In this document: positions 1-5,485 of the stretch, one piece after another
Numbering within the stretch: position 1 is the first letter of the stretch
How the letters are laid out: every line of letters begins with the position of its first letter
Assembly: GCA_964459805.1 (NCBI GenBank)
Contig: CAYWOD010000228.1
Coordinates: 1 to 5,485, forward strand
Direction of reading: 5' to 3'
Length of the DNA stretch: 5,485 bases
Origin: DAOVRL01 sp964459805
GTDB taxonomy: Bacteria; Planctomycetota; Phycisphaerae; Sedimentisphaerales; Anaerobacaceae
The notes under the pieces: model-generated
Databases searched by the model: none
What the model saw: only the letters and a program-made list of their open reading frames with translations
What the model was told of the DNA's origin: nothing
Translations under genes and position numbers: made by a program

Positions 1-117
1 GAGCCCCACCGCCGAAACCGCCAAAAAACGCCGCCAAAACCCCTCACGCTCGAAATCACTATAACTCACATCCCAAACATCCAACAAACGGAATGCCTCA
101 TGCAAGAACTTTATCAT
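1..117 (-). CDS. 5' part of an unidentified protein, cut by the window edge
   Basis: On the minus strand an ATG at 117-115 opens a frame that stays open for 39 codons to the window edge. It begins MIKFLHEAFRLLDVWDVSYS and continues with DFEREGFWRRFLAVSAVGL. The mix of charged and aromatic residues, including two Trp, looks more protein-like than the Pro/Lys/His-rich readings of the plus strand. An in-frame TAA lies upstream at 138-136 with no other usable start between, so ATG 117 is the likely start. No good Shine-Dalgarno sequence precedes it. I do not recognise the family. The GFWRRF stretch followed by hydrophobic residues recalls the first helix of RDD-type membrane proteins, but the diagnostic Asp is not seen, so I assign no function. 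If real, the gene is divergent from the S15 peptidase gene. Confidence 0.4.
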   Translation of the reverse strand, partial: MIKFLHEAFRLLDVWDVSYSDFEREGFWRRFLAVSAVGL

Positions 118-126
118 AAGTTCTTG
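103..126 (-). promoter_or_regulatory. Perfect 9-bp inverted repeat enclosing the ATG of the leftward gene
   Basis: CAAGAACTT (103-111) and AAGTTCTTG (118-126) are perfect reverse complements separated by six bases. Read as minus-strand RNA, the loop is AUGAUA, so the putative start codon of the leftward gene is the first three loop bases. It could be an RNA hairpin presenting or masking the start, or a DNA operator for the divergent promoters. On the plus strand it is followed by TATTTT, so a weak AT-rich terminator is also possible, although only three of the nine stem pairs are G-C. The repeat is seen directly; its role is inferred. Confidence 0.45.
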
Positions 127-147
127 ATATTTTAAGGATTAGATGCC

Positions 148-163
148 ATCATATGGATATGAT
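148..163. promoter_or_regulatory. Short palindrome in the divergent intergenic region
   Basis: ATCATAT (148-154) and ATATGAT (157-163) form a perfect 7-bp inverted repeat around a central GG. Because of the symmetry, each strand carries a TATGAT hexamer close to the -10 consensus (158-163 on plus, 153-148 on minus). No convincing -35 box lies 16-18 bases upstream of either. It is a candidate operator or promoter core for the peptidase gene, the leftward gene, or both. Confidence 0.25.
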
Positions 164-217
164 CGGAAGTAACTATATATTTTTGTAGGACGCCATGTCC
201 AAGACCAATACTTCAAT

Positions 218-223
218 AGGAGA
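218..223 (+). promoter_or_regulatory. Ribosome binding site of the S15 peptidase gene
   Basis: AGGAGA is the only good Shine-Dalgarno match ahead of the peptidase ATG at 235. The spacing, 11-12 bases, is longer than the usual 5-9. An in-frame TAG at 217-219 excludes any start further upstream. ATG 225 is out of frame and would give only a 12-codon peptide. Confidence 0.55.
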
Positions 224-234
224 GATGGAAAATC

Positions 235-2172
235 ATGAGATCGTTAAAGAATCAATGGCTTGAGGGATTGTTGTCGATCGCTGTTTGTGTGTTAGTGTTG
301 ACGTGTGCGGACATTGCCTTCGGGCAAGAGGCAACAGAGGATAAGGAGCTCGCCGCTGCCGTCATCAAAAAAGGCGAGACGCAGATCGTCAAGCGATTTG
401 AAGACCCGGACATGTGGATCCGTCATGACCTGTGGGTGGAGACTGAGTTTGATTCAGACGGCGATGGGAAGCTAGATCGCATGCACATTGATGTAACCCG
501 GCAACGTCAGACAGATACCGAAGGACTCAAGGTCCCGGTGATTTACGGCACGAGTCCTTACTTCGCAGGCACCAGCAGTCCGGTCCATGATTATACGTGG
601 GACACGCGTCAAGAACTGGGTGTGCAGCCGCTCAAGCGCAAGGATGCTTCGCCCATCAAACCCAAGGGTGAGCGACCGATTATCTCCAAGTCGTTTGTAA
701 AGGAGTGGGTACCGCGTGGTTTTGCGGTCGTGCATTCGTCATCACCAGGGACAGGGTTATCTCAGGGATGTCCGACAGTTGGAGGCGACAATGAGTCACT
801 TGCGCCCAAGGCCGTTATCGACTGGCTCAACGGGCGTGCGAAAGGGTACACTACGCCCGACGGAAACGAAGGGGTGTTGGCGTATTGGTCCACGGGCAAA
901 GTGGGCATGATGGGTACGTCGTTCAACGGTACACTTGCGCTGGCTGCGGCCACGACCGGTGTGGAGGGGCTGGAGGCGATCATTCCTGTGGCACCGAATA
1001 CGTCATACTACCACTACTATCGCTCGAACGGTTTGATCCGTTCACCAGGCGGATTCATCGGCGAGGACATCGATGTTTTGTACGATTTCATCAACAGTGG
1101 CAACGAAGCACGCCGTGAGCATTGTGACTGCGAAGTTCGCGACAAGGAGATGCTTCAAAACTTCGATCGTGTGACGGGGGATTACAACAAGTTCTGGGCC
1201 GGTCGTGATTATTTGAATGATCTGGATCACGTCAAGGCTGCGGTGTTAATGTCGCACGGCTTCAATGACTGGAACGTAATGCCCGAGCACAGCTTTCGTA
1301 TATATCAGGCCCTCAAGGAAAAAGGCGTTCCTGTCCAGGTGTACTACCACCAGGGCGGACACGGCGGGCCACCTCCGTTGAAGATGGTGAACCGCTGGTT
1401 TACGCGATATCTGTACGGTGAGGACAACGGGGTGGATAAAGAAAACCGCGCGTGGATTGTGCGAGAAAATGACGATAGGTCAAAGCCGACCTCATACAAA
1501 GACTATCCAAATCCCGATGCCGAGCCGGTGAAATTGTTTCTCTTCCGTGGGGCGCCGGAGCGGGGGGGACTGTCGACGAGGAAAGTCTCAGGGCAAGGCA
1601 ATGAGACACTGGTCGATAATTTTTCGTTCAGCGGTGAGGTTCTGGCACAGGCCGAGTGGACCGATCATCGCTTGATTTATGTGACGCCGGAATTGAAACA
1701 TCCGCTGCACCTTTCAGGAACTGTGAGCATCTCGATCAGGTTGGCGAGTAACAAAGCCGCTGTGAATTTGTCGGTCTGGCTGGTTTCGCTTCCCTGGAAA
1801 AAAGGTAACAAGGTAAAGATTACTGAAAACATCATTACACGAGGTTGGGCGGACCCGCAGAACAGGCGATCGATTCGCAAGAGCAAGCCGCTCGTTCCCG
1901 GAAAGTTTTACAAGTTGACATTCGATCTTCAGCCCGATGATCAGATCATCCCCGCAGGGCAACAAATCGGCTTGATGATCTTTTCCAGCGATCGCGATTA
2001 CACACTTCGGCCGGACCCGGGAACAAAGCTCACAGTTCAGTTAGGTGCAACCCACATCAAGCTGCCAGTAGTAGGTGGCGCCGACGTGTATGCCAAAGCC
2101 TTCGAAGAAGATTCGAGTCAGGATGATGCAGCTGAATCTGATTCGGAAACTGACACGGCTTCTGAAGATTGA
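235..2172 (+). CDS. Secreted Xaa-Pro dipeptidyl-peptidase-like S15 serine hydrolase
   Basis: A complete 645-residue member of the S15 (PepX/CocE) alpha/beta-hydrolase family. Known relatives of this type release Xaa-Pro dipeptides from peptide N-termini. Residues 1-30 form a Sec signal peptide: basic Arg/Lys start, hydrophobic core, likely cut after AFG, so the enzyme acts outside the cytoplasm. Residues 73-81 are DSDGDGKLD, a calcium-loop-like segment common in secreted S15 enzymes. The GCPTVGGDNESLAPKAVIDW block (178-197) is PepX-like. The nucleophile is Ser229 in GTSFNG; Asp345 (HGFNDW) and His376 (QGGHGG) complete the triad. Residues about 430-615 match the C-terminal PepX_C jelly-roll, ending at LPVVGG. 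A 22-residue acidic Ser/Asp/Glu tail follows (624-645). The family is certain, but the exact substrate is not: cocaine-esterase, acyl-ester and acylase members share this fold. No partner gene follows on this strand. Confidence 0.92.
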   Translation: MRSLKNQWLEGLLSIAVCVLVLTCADIAFGQEATEDKELAAAVIKKGETQIVKRFEDPDMWIRHDLWVETEFDSDGDGKLDRMHIDVTRQRQTDTEGLKVPVIYGTSPYFAGTSSPVHDYTWDTRQELGVQPLKRKDASPIKPKGERPIISKSFVKEWVPRGFAVVHSSSPGTGLSQGCPTVGGDNESLAPKAVIDWLNGRAKGYTTPDGNEGVLAYWSTGKVGMMGTSFNGTLALAAATTGVEGLEAIIPVAPNTSYYHYYRSNGLIRSPGGFIGEDIDVLYDFINSGNEARREHCDCEVRDKEMLQNFDRVTGDYNKFWAGRDYLNDLDHVKAAVLMSHGFNDWNVMPEHSFRIYQALKEKGVPVQVYYHQGGHGGPPPLKMVNRWFTRYLYGEDNGVDKENRAWIVRENDDRSKPTSYKDYPNPDAEPVKLFLFRGAPERGGLSTRKVSGQGNETLVDNFSFSGEVLAQAEWTDHRLIYVTPELKHPLHLSGTVSISIRLASNKAAVNLSVWLVSLPWKKGNKVKITENIITRGWADPQNRRSIRKSKPLVPGKFYKLTFDLQPDDQIIPAGQQIGLMIFSSDRDYTLRPDPGTKLTVQLGATHIKLPVVGGADVYAKAFEEDSSQDDAAESDSETDTASED

Positions 2173-2220
2173 GTTTGCGGCCGCTGTAGGGTTCGAGCGA
2201 CGTTTTCTTATTATTGTAAG
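2173..2220. other. Spacer between the peptidase stop and the DUF5107 breakpoint
   Basis: These 48 bases follow the peptidase TGA and end where DUF5107-like coding begins on the other strand. They contain a GCGGCCGC octamer (2177-2184). I see no convincing hairpin plus T-tract, so no terminator for the peptidase gene is evident. There is no obvious insertion-sequence end or direct repeat. The DUF5107 frame stays open through this spacer and into the antisense of the peptidase 3' end (to about 2041), but that reading no longer resembles the family. I therefore take the spacer as peptidase-side flank. Confidence 0.5.
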
Positions 2221-2649
2221 GCCCACTATTCCGAAGTTGAACTCAACACCACCCGACGTCCAAGGCCCGCGCAGCGCAATCTGGCGAAATTTCAGAACAT
2301 GGTTCGTATAGATGAACTCCTTACCCGTCGATTTTTCGCTGGCGCCCCATATCTTGCCGCCGACCTCCGGCAGAACAGCAAGCTTGATGTAGGGATTCTC
2401 CATGCGCACAACGGTCCAGTCTTTCCGGACGGCTGTTTCGCTGAACCCGTCAAAAAAATGATAAGGGTAAAGCCTCGCGTTTCGTTCCCAGGAGCCGGAC
2501 CGTGCAAGGATGGCAACCGGGTCCGGGTCGGAAAATGGATAGGTCCTGATTGTCTCTTTTGACTCTTTGATACGAACTGCCCCGGGTGAGAACGACGCCA
2601 ACCACAGAACGGCCAGACTCACAACCGGACAAATGTACTTCTTCTCCAT
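2221..2649 (-). pseudogene. DUF5107 protein, N-terminal remnant truncated at its 3' end
   Basis: ATG at 2649 opens a frame with a signal peptide (residues 1-24, MEKKYICPVVSLAVLWLASF then SPGA). Next comes the start of a DUF5107 domain: YPYHFFDGF (61-69), ENPYIKLAVLPEVGGKIWGA (84-103) and RGPWTSGGVEFNFGIVG (127-143). These are the family's conserved opening blocks. Members are usually around 1000 residues, often with C-terminal TPR repeats, and many sit in polysaccharide-use clusters; their biochemistry is poorly defined. After Gly143 the expected continuation (HTP-type) is replaced by Arg/Asn-rich residues antisense to the peptidase tail, with a stop near 2041. No internal stop or frameshift occurs before the break, which suggests a recent loss or an assembly join. 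It lies 67 bases downstream of the glycoside hydrolase gene on the same strand, as a second cistron. The product is very unlikely to work. Confidence 0.82.
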
Positions 2650-2655
2650 CTCGCT

Positions 2656-2661
2656 CTCCTT
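2656..2661 (-). promoter_or_regulatory. Ribosome binding site of the DUF5107 remnant
   Basis: On the minus strand AAGGAG lies six bases before the ATG at 2649. This strong Shine-Dalgarno sequence fixes the start and shows that the 5' end of this broken gene is intact. Confidence 0.8.
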
Positions 2662-2689
2662 AGCGAACGTATCTTGTCAATCGTATATC

Positions 2690-2709
2690 CTGCGTAAGAC
2701 ATCACGCAG
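2690..2709 (-). repeat. Intercistronic stem-loop between the hydrolase and DUF5107 genes
   Basis: CTGCGT (2690-2695) and ACGCAG (2704-2709) form a perfect 6-bp inverted repeat with an 8-base loop. It begins seven bases past the hydrolase stop codon (TAG, 2719-2717). There is no T-tract after it, so it is not a typical intrinsic terminator. A small mRNA hairpin that protects or attenuates the transcript between the two cistrons is possible, and so is chance. Confidence 0.3.
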
Positions 2710-2716
2710 ATCAGTT

Positions 2717-5380
2717 CTATTCTTCTATAACAATCAGGTTACCCTTGCCCGCGGGAACACGAACAGGATCGCCCGGCTTGAACTCGGCCTCTTGCTGAAA
2801 CCCGGAAATGCCGGGCACGACAAATCTGGCTTTATCGGCATTCAGGCCCAGGGCGTTCCAATTGACCTGCAACTTCAAAGAGACTTCTTCGGCCGCCCAC
2901 GACGCAATCGAAACTAAAGCCCTGTCTTTCTTCTTATAGACCGTGGCCAGAACATCCTTATGGTTCGTCCTTACAGGGCAATCAGCCGCCCAATAGCCCA
3001 TCATTTTCGCCTCGGCTACCCCAAACCCGTCCCAAAACTTCCACATACTGGAGGGATTGCCCGACCACGGCAAACGGCCCGTCATACCATATATCATGCC
3101 GCGCCAAGGATTGCCGCCCCCCTGCAGCATCTCTCCGGTCAGACCGTAGGGGATGCCAGAAATCTCAATCAGCCAGTAATCGGGGGATTCATTGTAGTTG
3201 AAACCCTCGCCGAACCAGATGCTGTCGACATACGGGAAGTGCTCCATGTAAAGATTGGCATTGCTTGTCCATCCGGCGTGGCCGTTGAAGTGATTCCAGG
3301 AATGAACGTCAATCAAGCCGCCCGGGCGATGACGGTCGAGAATCTTGCGGACCCGCTGCATCACAACCCGGTCGTATGCAACATCGTCGATGTAAATACC
3401 ATCAATCTCAACCTTCTGAGCGAGCCATTTGAGCCCTTCAAGATAGTAGTTGTGCCATCGAGACATGCCGTTTGTGACGATGGCGGCGTCAACATGGCCC
3501 TGGTATTTGCCGTCTCTGAAGACATGCCGCCACGCCGGGATATAGCCGGTGCGAAGATGCCTTTGCAGCCAGGGGTCGGCGCCCCTGGGATTGATTATCG
3601 TCTTCTCGATGTTTCCGCCGCCGACAGCGAAGATTTCATCGCCAAGGCTCCGCAGGGCCCACAATTCCACGACGTGATTGCTGAGCTCTCGGACCGTGTA
3701 GTAGATCTTTGCCTTCAAGCCCTCTTTATGAACGTCAGTGATGTACGCCTTCAAATCAGTCACCGTATCCTCGTGAAATGGATAATTGATGTAAGGATTG
3801 AGGTCGTTACCGTGGTGGATGTTTATGACATTTGCGCCGCCTTCTTTCGCCGCGCTCAGCCAACTCTTCCAGTTGCCCCCGCCGTTGTGATAGTATCGGT
3901 TTTGCCAGTGCGCAGCGAAGTTTATCGGCTTGACAGGGGTCATCAACAAATCAAAATAGAAATTAAGCTTTTCGTTTGCCTTTATGGTTCGAGATCCGCT
4001 ATGTGCGATCAGAACAACGCGGTCGCTACCAGCTTCACCCACATTACACCCACCCCTGCCGTCGTTATACCATGCCGCCGGTAAGTTAAGCTTTTTGTAC
4101 TTGTAGTAAATGTTAACCAGCGGCCGCACATAATCCGGCCCTTTCAATTGGCACCGAAGCCCCGCATTAACATCGCCGATCCAGATACTGTCCTGGTGTT
4201 TGTCCTGATCCCATTTCCATTTGACTTCTGAGGGCCGTAAGCCGCCTGTGTGGTTCATACCCATCAAATATCTCGCAACATTGCGTTTGAAAGGTATCTC
4301 CAATCGAATATCCTTGACGTCAATATCGCGTTTGGCTTGCAGCTTGAGCTGGTAAGTAACATATCCATCGAACTCCATACTCGCTCGACAGTGCAGTGCA
4401 AATGCCCCGGAAGAACTGTCAGCCTCCCATACAATTGCAGACGGTGTCCGCGAGACTACCTTTGACTGTCCTTTAGCAAAGGTCACATCGTGATTCCCGG
4501 CTTCCACCACCAATGCAACAGGAGCGGCAAGGATCTCCCTGTCTGGCCCCTCAACACTGCCAACAGAAGCGGTGTACGTGCTGACAATGCTCTCGGGCAA
4601 ACCGTTCTCCGAGAAGGTTAGGCGACGCCCGAGACAATAGACGACATTTGCGTCGAGCTTTATCGAGGGATACGGTTCCGTGGGCTGATCGTCGATTGCC
4701 ACAGCCGAATCCAGCCAGCGCAGACGCGAATGACGCCACAACTCGCTGTCGCCGTGGTCCGCAAGGATATCACCACCCACCTCAATGATTAGTTTCACTG
4801 TTTTAGGTTTTGAATTACCCGGCTTTACGATCAGCTCACCGTAGTATCGTCCGGATGCTTCTCTGGCGATCGGTATGCCTATCCAAAACGGCTGCACATG
4901 CCCCTTTTCAACGTCCACTTGTCGAGTAAACCGTTGCCCTTTCCAATCGGTCCCTTCAAGATTGATGCAGCGAATCAACGAACCGGAAACGGTCTTGTTG
5001 GAAGACCCCCTTAAGTCGGAGTACTCTATGCGGATGTCGGTAATGGCTTTGCTGGCGGCGAAGAGCCCCACTTGAAAGACGTAGAATTCGCCCGGATGTG
5101 CCTGACCTTGAAAGGAATTGCCGGGACCGGCGTCTATCCAGCAACGCGGCAGGGCATCCAACATCCTAATAGGTCGCCGTCGGCCCTCAGGAAACAGCAA
5201 GTAGTCTTCATCAGCGTGCTCGGCGAGCAGCTCGGCCACCGCCGCCCGCGTTGCTCGGATTTCCATGGGCAAATCAGCGTTAAATTCTGCCGGGGTCTGG
5301 ACACCAGAGGATACGGAACTAACAGCGATGGACAGGACAATTGCCAAGAAAGCCACATTTGCAGGGAGTCTAAATTTCAC
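2717..5380 (-). CDS. Secreted GH123-N/DUF6067-like glycoside hydrolase
   Basis: A complete protein of 887 residues from GTG 5380. A signal peptide covers residues 1 to about 26 (FRLPANVAFLAIVLSIAV, cut near SSVSSG). Residues about 95-205 form a beta-sandwich (GEFYVFQVGLFAA at 97-109). The block DSELWRHSRLRWLDSAVAID (211-230), then LGRRLTF, is typical of the DUF6067/GH123 N-terminal family. A second beta-rich segment (about 240-480) leads into a TIM-barrel-like region (about 485-770). That region holds GANVINIHHGND, GLKAKIYYTVRELS, DGIYIDD (660-666), DVHSWNHFNGH (691-701) and WFGEGFNYNE (722-731). Asp665/Asp666 at a strand end and Glu725 are candidate catalytic residues. A small beta domain (about 805-887) closes the chain. 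GH123 enzymes release N-acetylgalactosamine, but this branch has no secure substrate. It probably heads an operon with the DUF5107 gene. Confidence 0.8.
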   Translation of the reverse strand: MKFRLPANVAFLAIVLSIAVSSVSSGVQTPAEFNADLPMEIRATRAAVAELLAEHADEDYLLFPEGRRRPIRMLDALPRCWIDAGPGNSFQGQAHPGEFYVFQVGLFAASKAITDIRIEYSDLRGSSNKTVSGSLIRCINLEGTDWKGQRFTRQVDVEKGHVQPFWIGIPIAREASGRYYGELIVKPGNSKPKTVKLIIEVGGDILADHGDSELWRHSRLRWLDSAVAIDDQPTEPYPSIKLDANVVYCLGRRLTFSENGLPESIVSTYTASVGSVEGPDREILAAPVALVVEAGNHDVTFAKGQSKVVSRTPSAIVWEADSSSGAFALHCRASMEFDGYVTYQLKLQAKRDIDVKDIRLEIPFKRNVARYLMGMNHTGGLRPSEVKWKWDQDKHQDSIWIGDVNAGLRCQLKGPDYVRPLVNIYYKYKKLNLPAAWYNDGRGGCNVGEAGSDRVVLIAHSGSRTIKANEKLNFYFDLLMTPVKPINFAAHWQNRYYHNGGGNWKSWLSAAKEGGANVINIHHGNDLNPYINYPFHEDTVTDLKAYITDVHKEGLKAKIYYTVRELSNHVVELWALRSLGDEIFAVGGGNIEKTIINPRGADPWLQRHLRTGYIPAWRHVFRDGKYQGHVDAAIVTNGMSRWHNYYLEGLKWLAQKVEIDGIYIDDVAYDRVVMQRVRKILDRHRPGGLIDVHSWNHFNGHAGWTSNANLYMEHFPYVDSIWFGEGFNYNESPDYWLIEISGIPYGLTGEMLQGGGNPWRGMIYGMTGRLPWSGNPSSMWKFWDGFGVAEAKMMGYWAADCPVRTNHKDVLATVYKKKDRALVSIASWAAEEVSLKLQVNWNALGLNADKARFVVPGISGFQQEAEFKPGDPVRVPAGKGNLIVIEE

Positions 5381-5386
5381 TTTCAA

Positions 5387-5391
5387 TCCTC
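5387..5391 (-). promoter_or_regulatory. Ribosome binding site that decides a GTG start
   Basis: GAGGA on the minus strand (5391-5387) directly abuts a TTG at 5386-5384 but lies exactly six bases before the in-frame GTG at 5380-5378. Six is a normal spacing and zero is not, so GTG is the preferred start and the protein begins two codons later than the longest reading. No clear -35/-10 pair is visible in the remaining leader up to 5485. Confidence 0.65.
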
Positions 5392-5485
5392 GATGACCAC
5401 ATTTCTACAAAAATTCGTTTATTGACCTATACTAACCCAACTTTCGCAGTTAGGCATCGAAATGTACTCTTTTGATAGCGCCAGG

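Noticed and set aside
2..64. Plus-strand reading ending in TAA, as the tail of an upstream gene
   Set aside because: All three plus frames are open at the edge, and their products are Pro/Lys/Arg-rich with no recognisable ending. The minus-strand frame is more protein-like.
2177..2184. GCGGCCGC octamer near the breakpoint as a cloning or ligation scar
   Set aside because: The breakpoint is about 36 bases away from it. A second copy lies inside the intact hydrolase gene (4120-4127), so a ligation scar is not supported.
2041..2220. C-terminal 60 codons of the DUF5107 reading frame
   Set aside because: The residues after Gly143 are the reverse-strand reading of the peptidase 3' end and flank. 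They are Arg/Asn-rich and unlike DUF5107, so I excluded them from the remnant.
2675..2680. Perfect TTGACA on the minus strand, a possible -35 box for DUF5107
   Set aside because: A -10 box at normal spacing would fall on the Shine-Dalgarno sequence (2657-2652 reads GAGCGA) and does not match the consensus. The DUF5107 gene is better explained as a second cistron.
2960..4084. Long plus-strand open frame of 374 codons
   Set aside because: It lies entirely antisense to the well-supported glycoside hydrolase gene. Its translation has no recognisable domain, and it starts without a convincing RBS.
5432..5453. CTAAC/GTTAG and AACT/AGTT inverted repeats in the hydrolase leader
   Set aside because: The arms are 4-5 bases and compete with one another, within the range expected by chance.
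5450..5485. Minus-strand PGAIKRVHFDA then TAA, as the end of a gene upstream of the hydrolase
   Set aside because: Only 11 codons are visible, and the other minus-strand frames are open too, so coding cannot be told from chance.
5462..5485. Plus-strand ATG with eight open codons at the right edge
   Set aside because: It is too short to judge and has no clear RBS.

Overview
The window suggests a bacterium that secretes polymer-degrading enzymes. Base composition looks moderate (about half G+C by eye). Both large proteins and the gene remnant carry Sec-type signal peptides. A family S15 peptidase with a GH123-N/DUF6067-type glycoside hydrolase and a DUF5107 protein fits Planctomycetota (Phycisphaerae-like) best, with Lentisphaerota, Verrucomicrobiota or Bacteroidota as alternatives. 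This is inferred from family distribution; there is no marker gene here.

Layout. Positions 1-117 (minus strand) look like the first 39 codons of an unidentified protein running off the left edge; its ATG lies in the loop of a perfect 9-bp inverted repeat. Positions 118-234 are a divergent intergenic region with a second palindrome. Positions 235-2172 (plus) encode a complete secreted Xaa-Pro dipeptidyl-peptidase-like S15 enzyme with an intact Ser-Asp-His triad and an acidic tail. Positions 2221-2649 (minus) hold only the first 143 codons of a DUF5107 protein. Its family resemblance stops abruptly at about 2220, 48 bases past the peptidase stop codon. Positions 2717-5380 (minus) encode a complete secreted GH123-N/DUF6067-like protein, upstream of and in the same direction as the DUF5107 remnant. 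Positions 5381-5485 are its leader.

How the parts fit. The glycoside hydrolase and DUF5107 genes look like two consecutive cistrons of a carbohydrate-use operon. The second has lost its 3' part, and a peptidase locus in opposite orientation is now joined to it. The peptidase and the hydrolase therefore probably come from two unrelated modules brought together by a rearrangement, or by an assembly join. I see no tRNA, rRNA, CRISPR array, insertion sequence or phage gene. I do not see a clearly new multi-gene system. The points most worth a second look are the breakpoint, the start-codon hairpin, and the unknown substrate of the hydrolase/DUF5107 pair.
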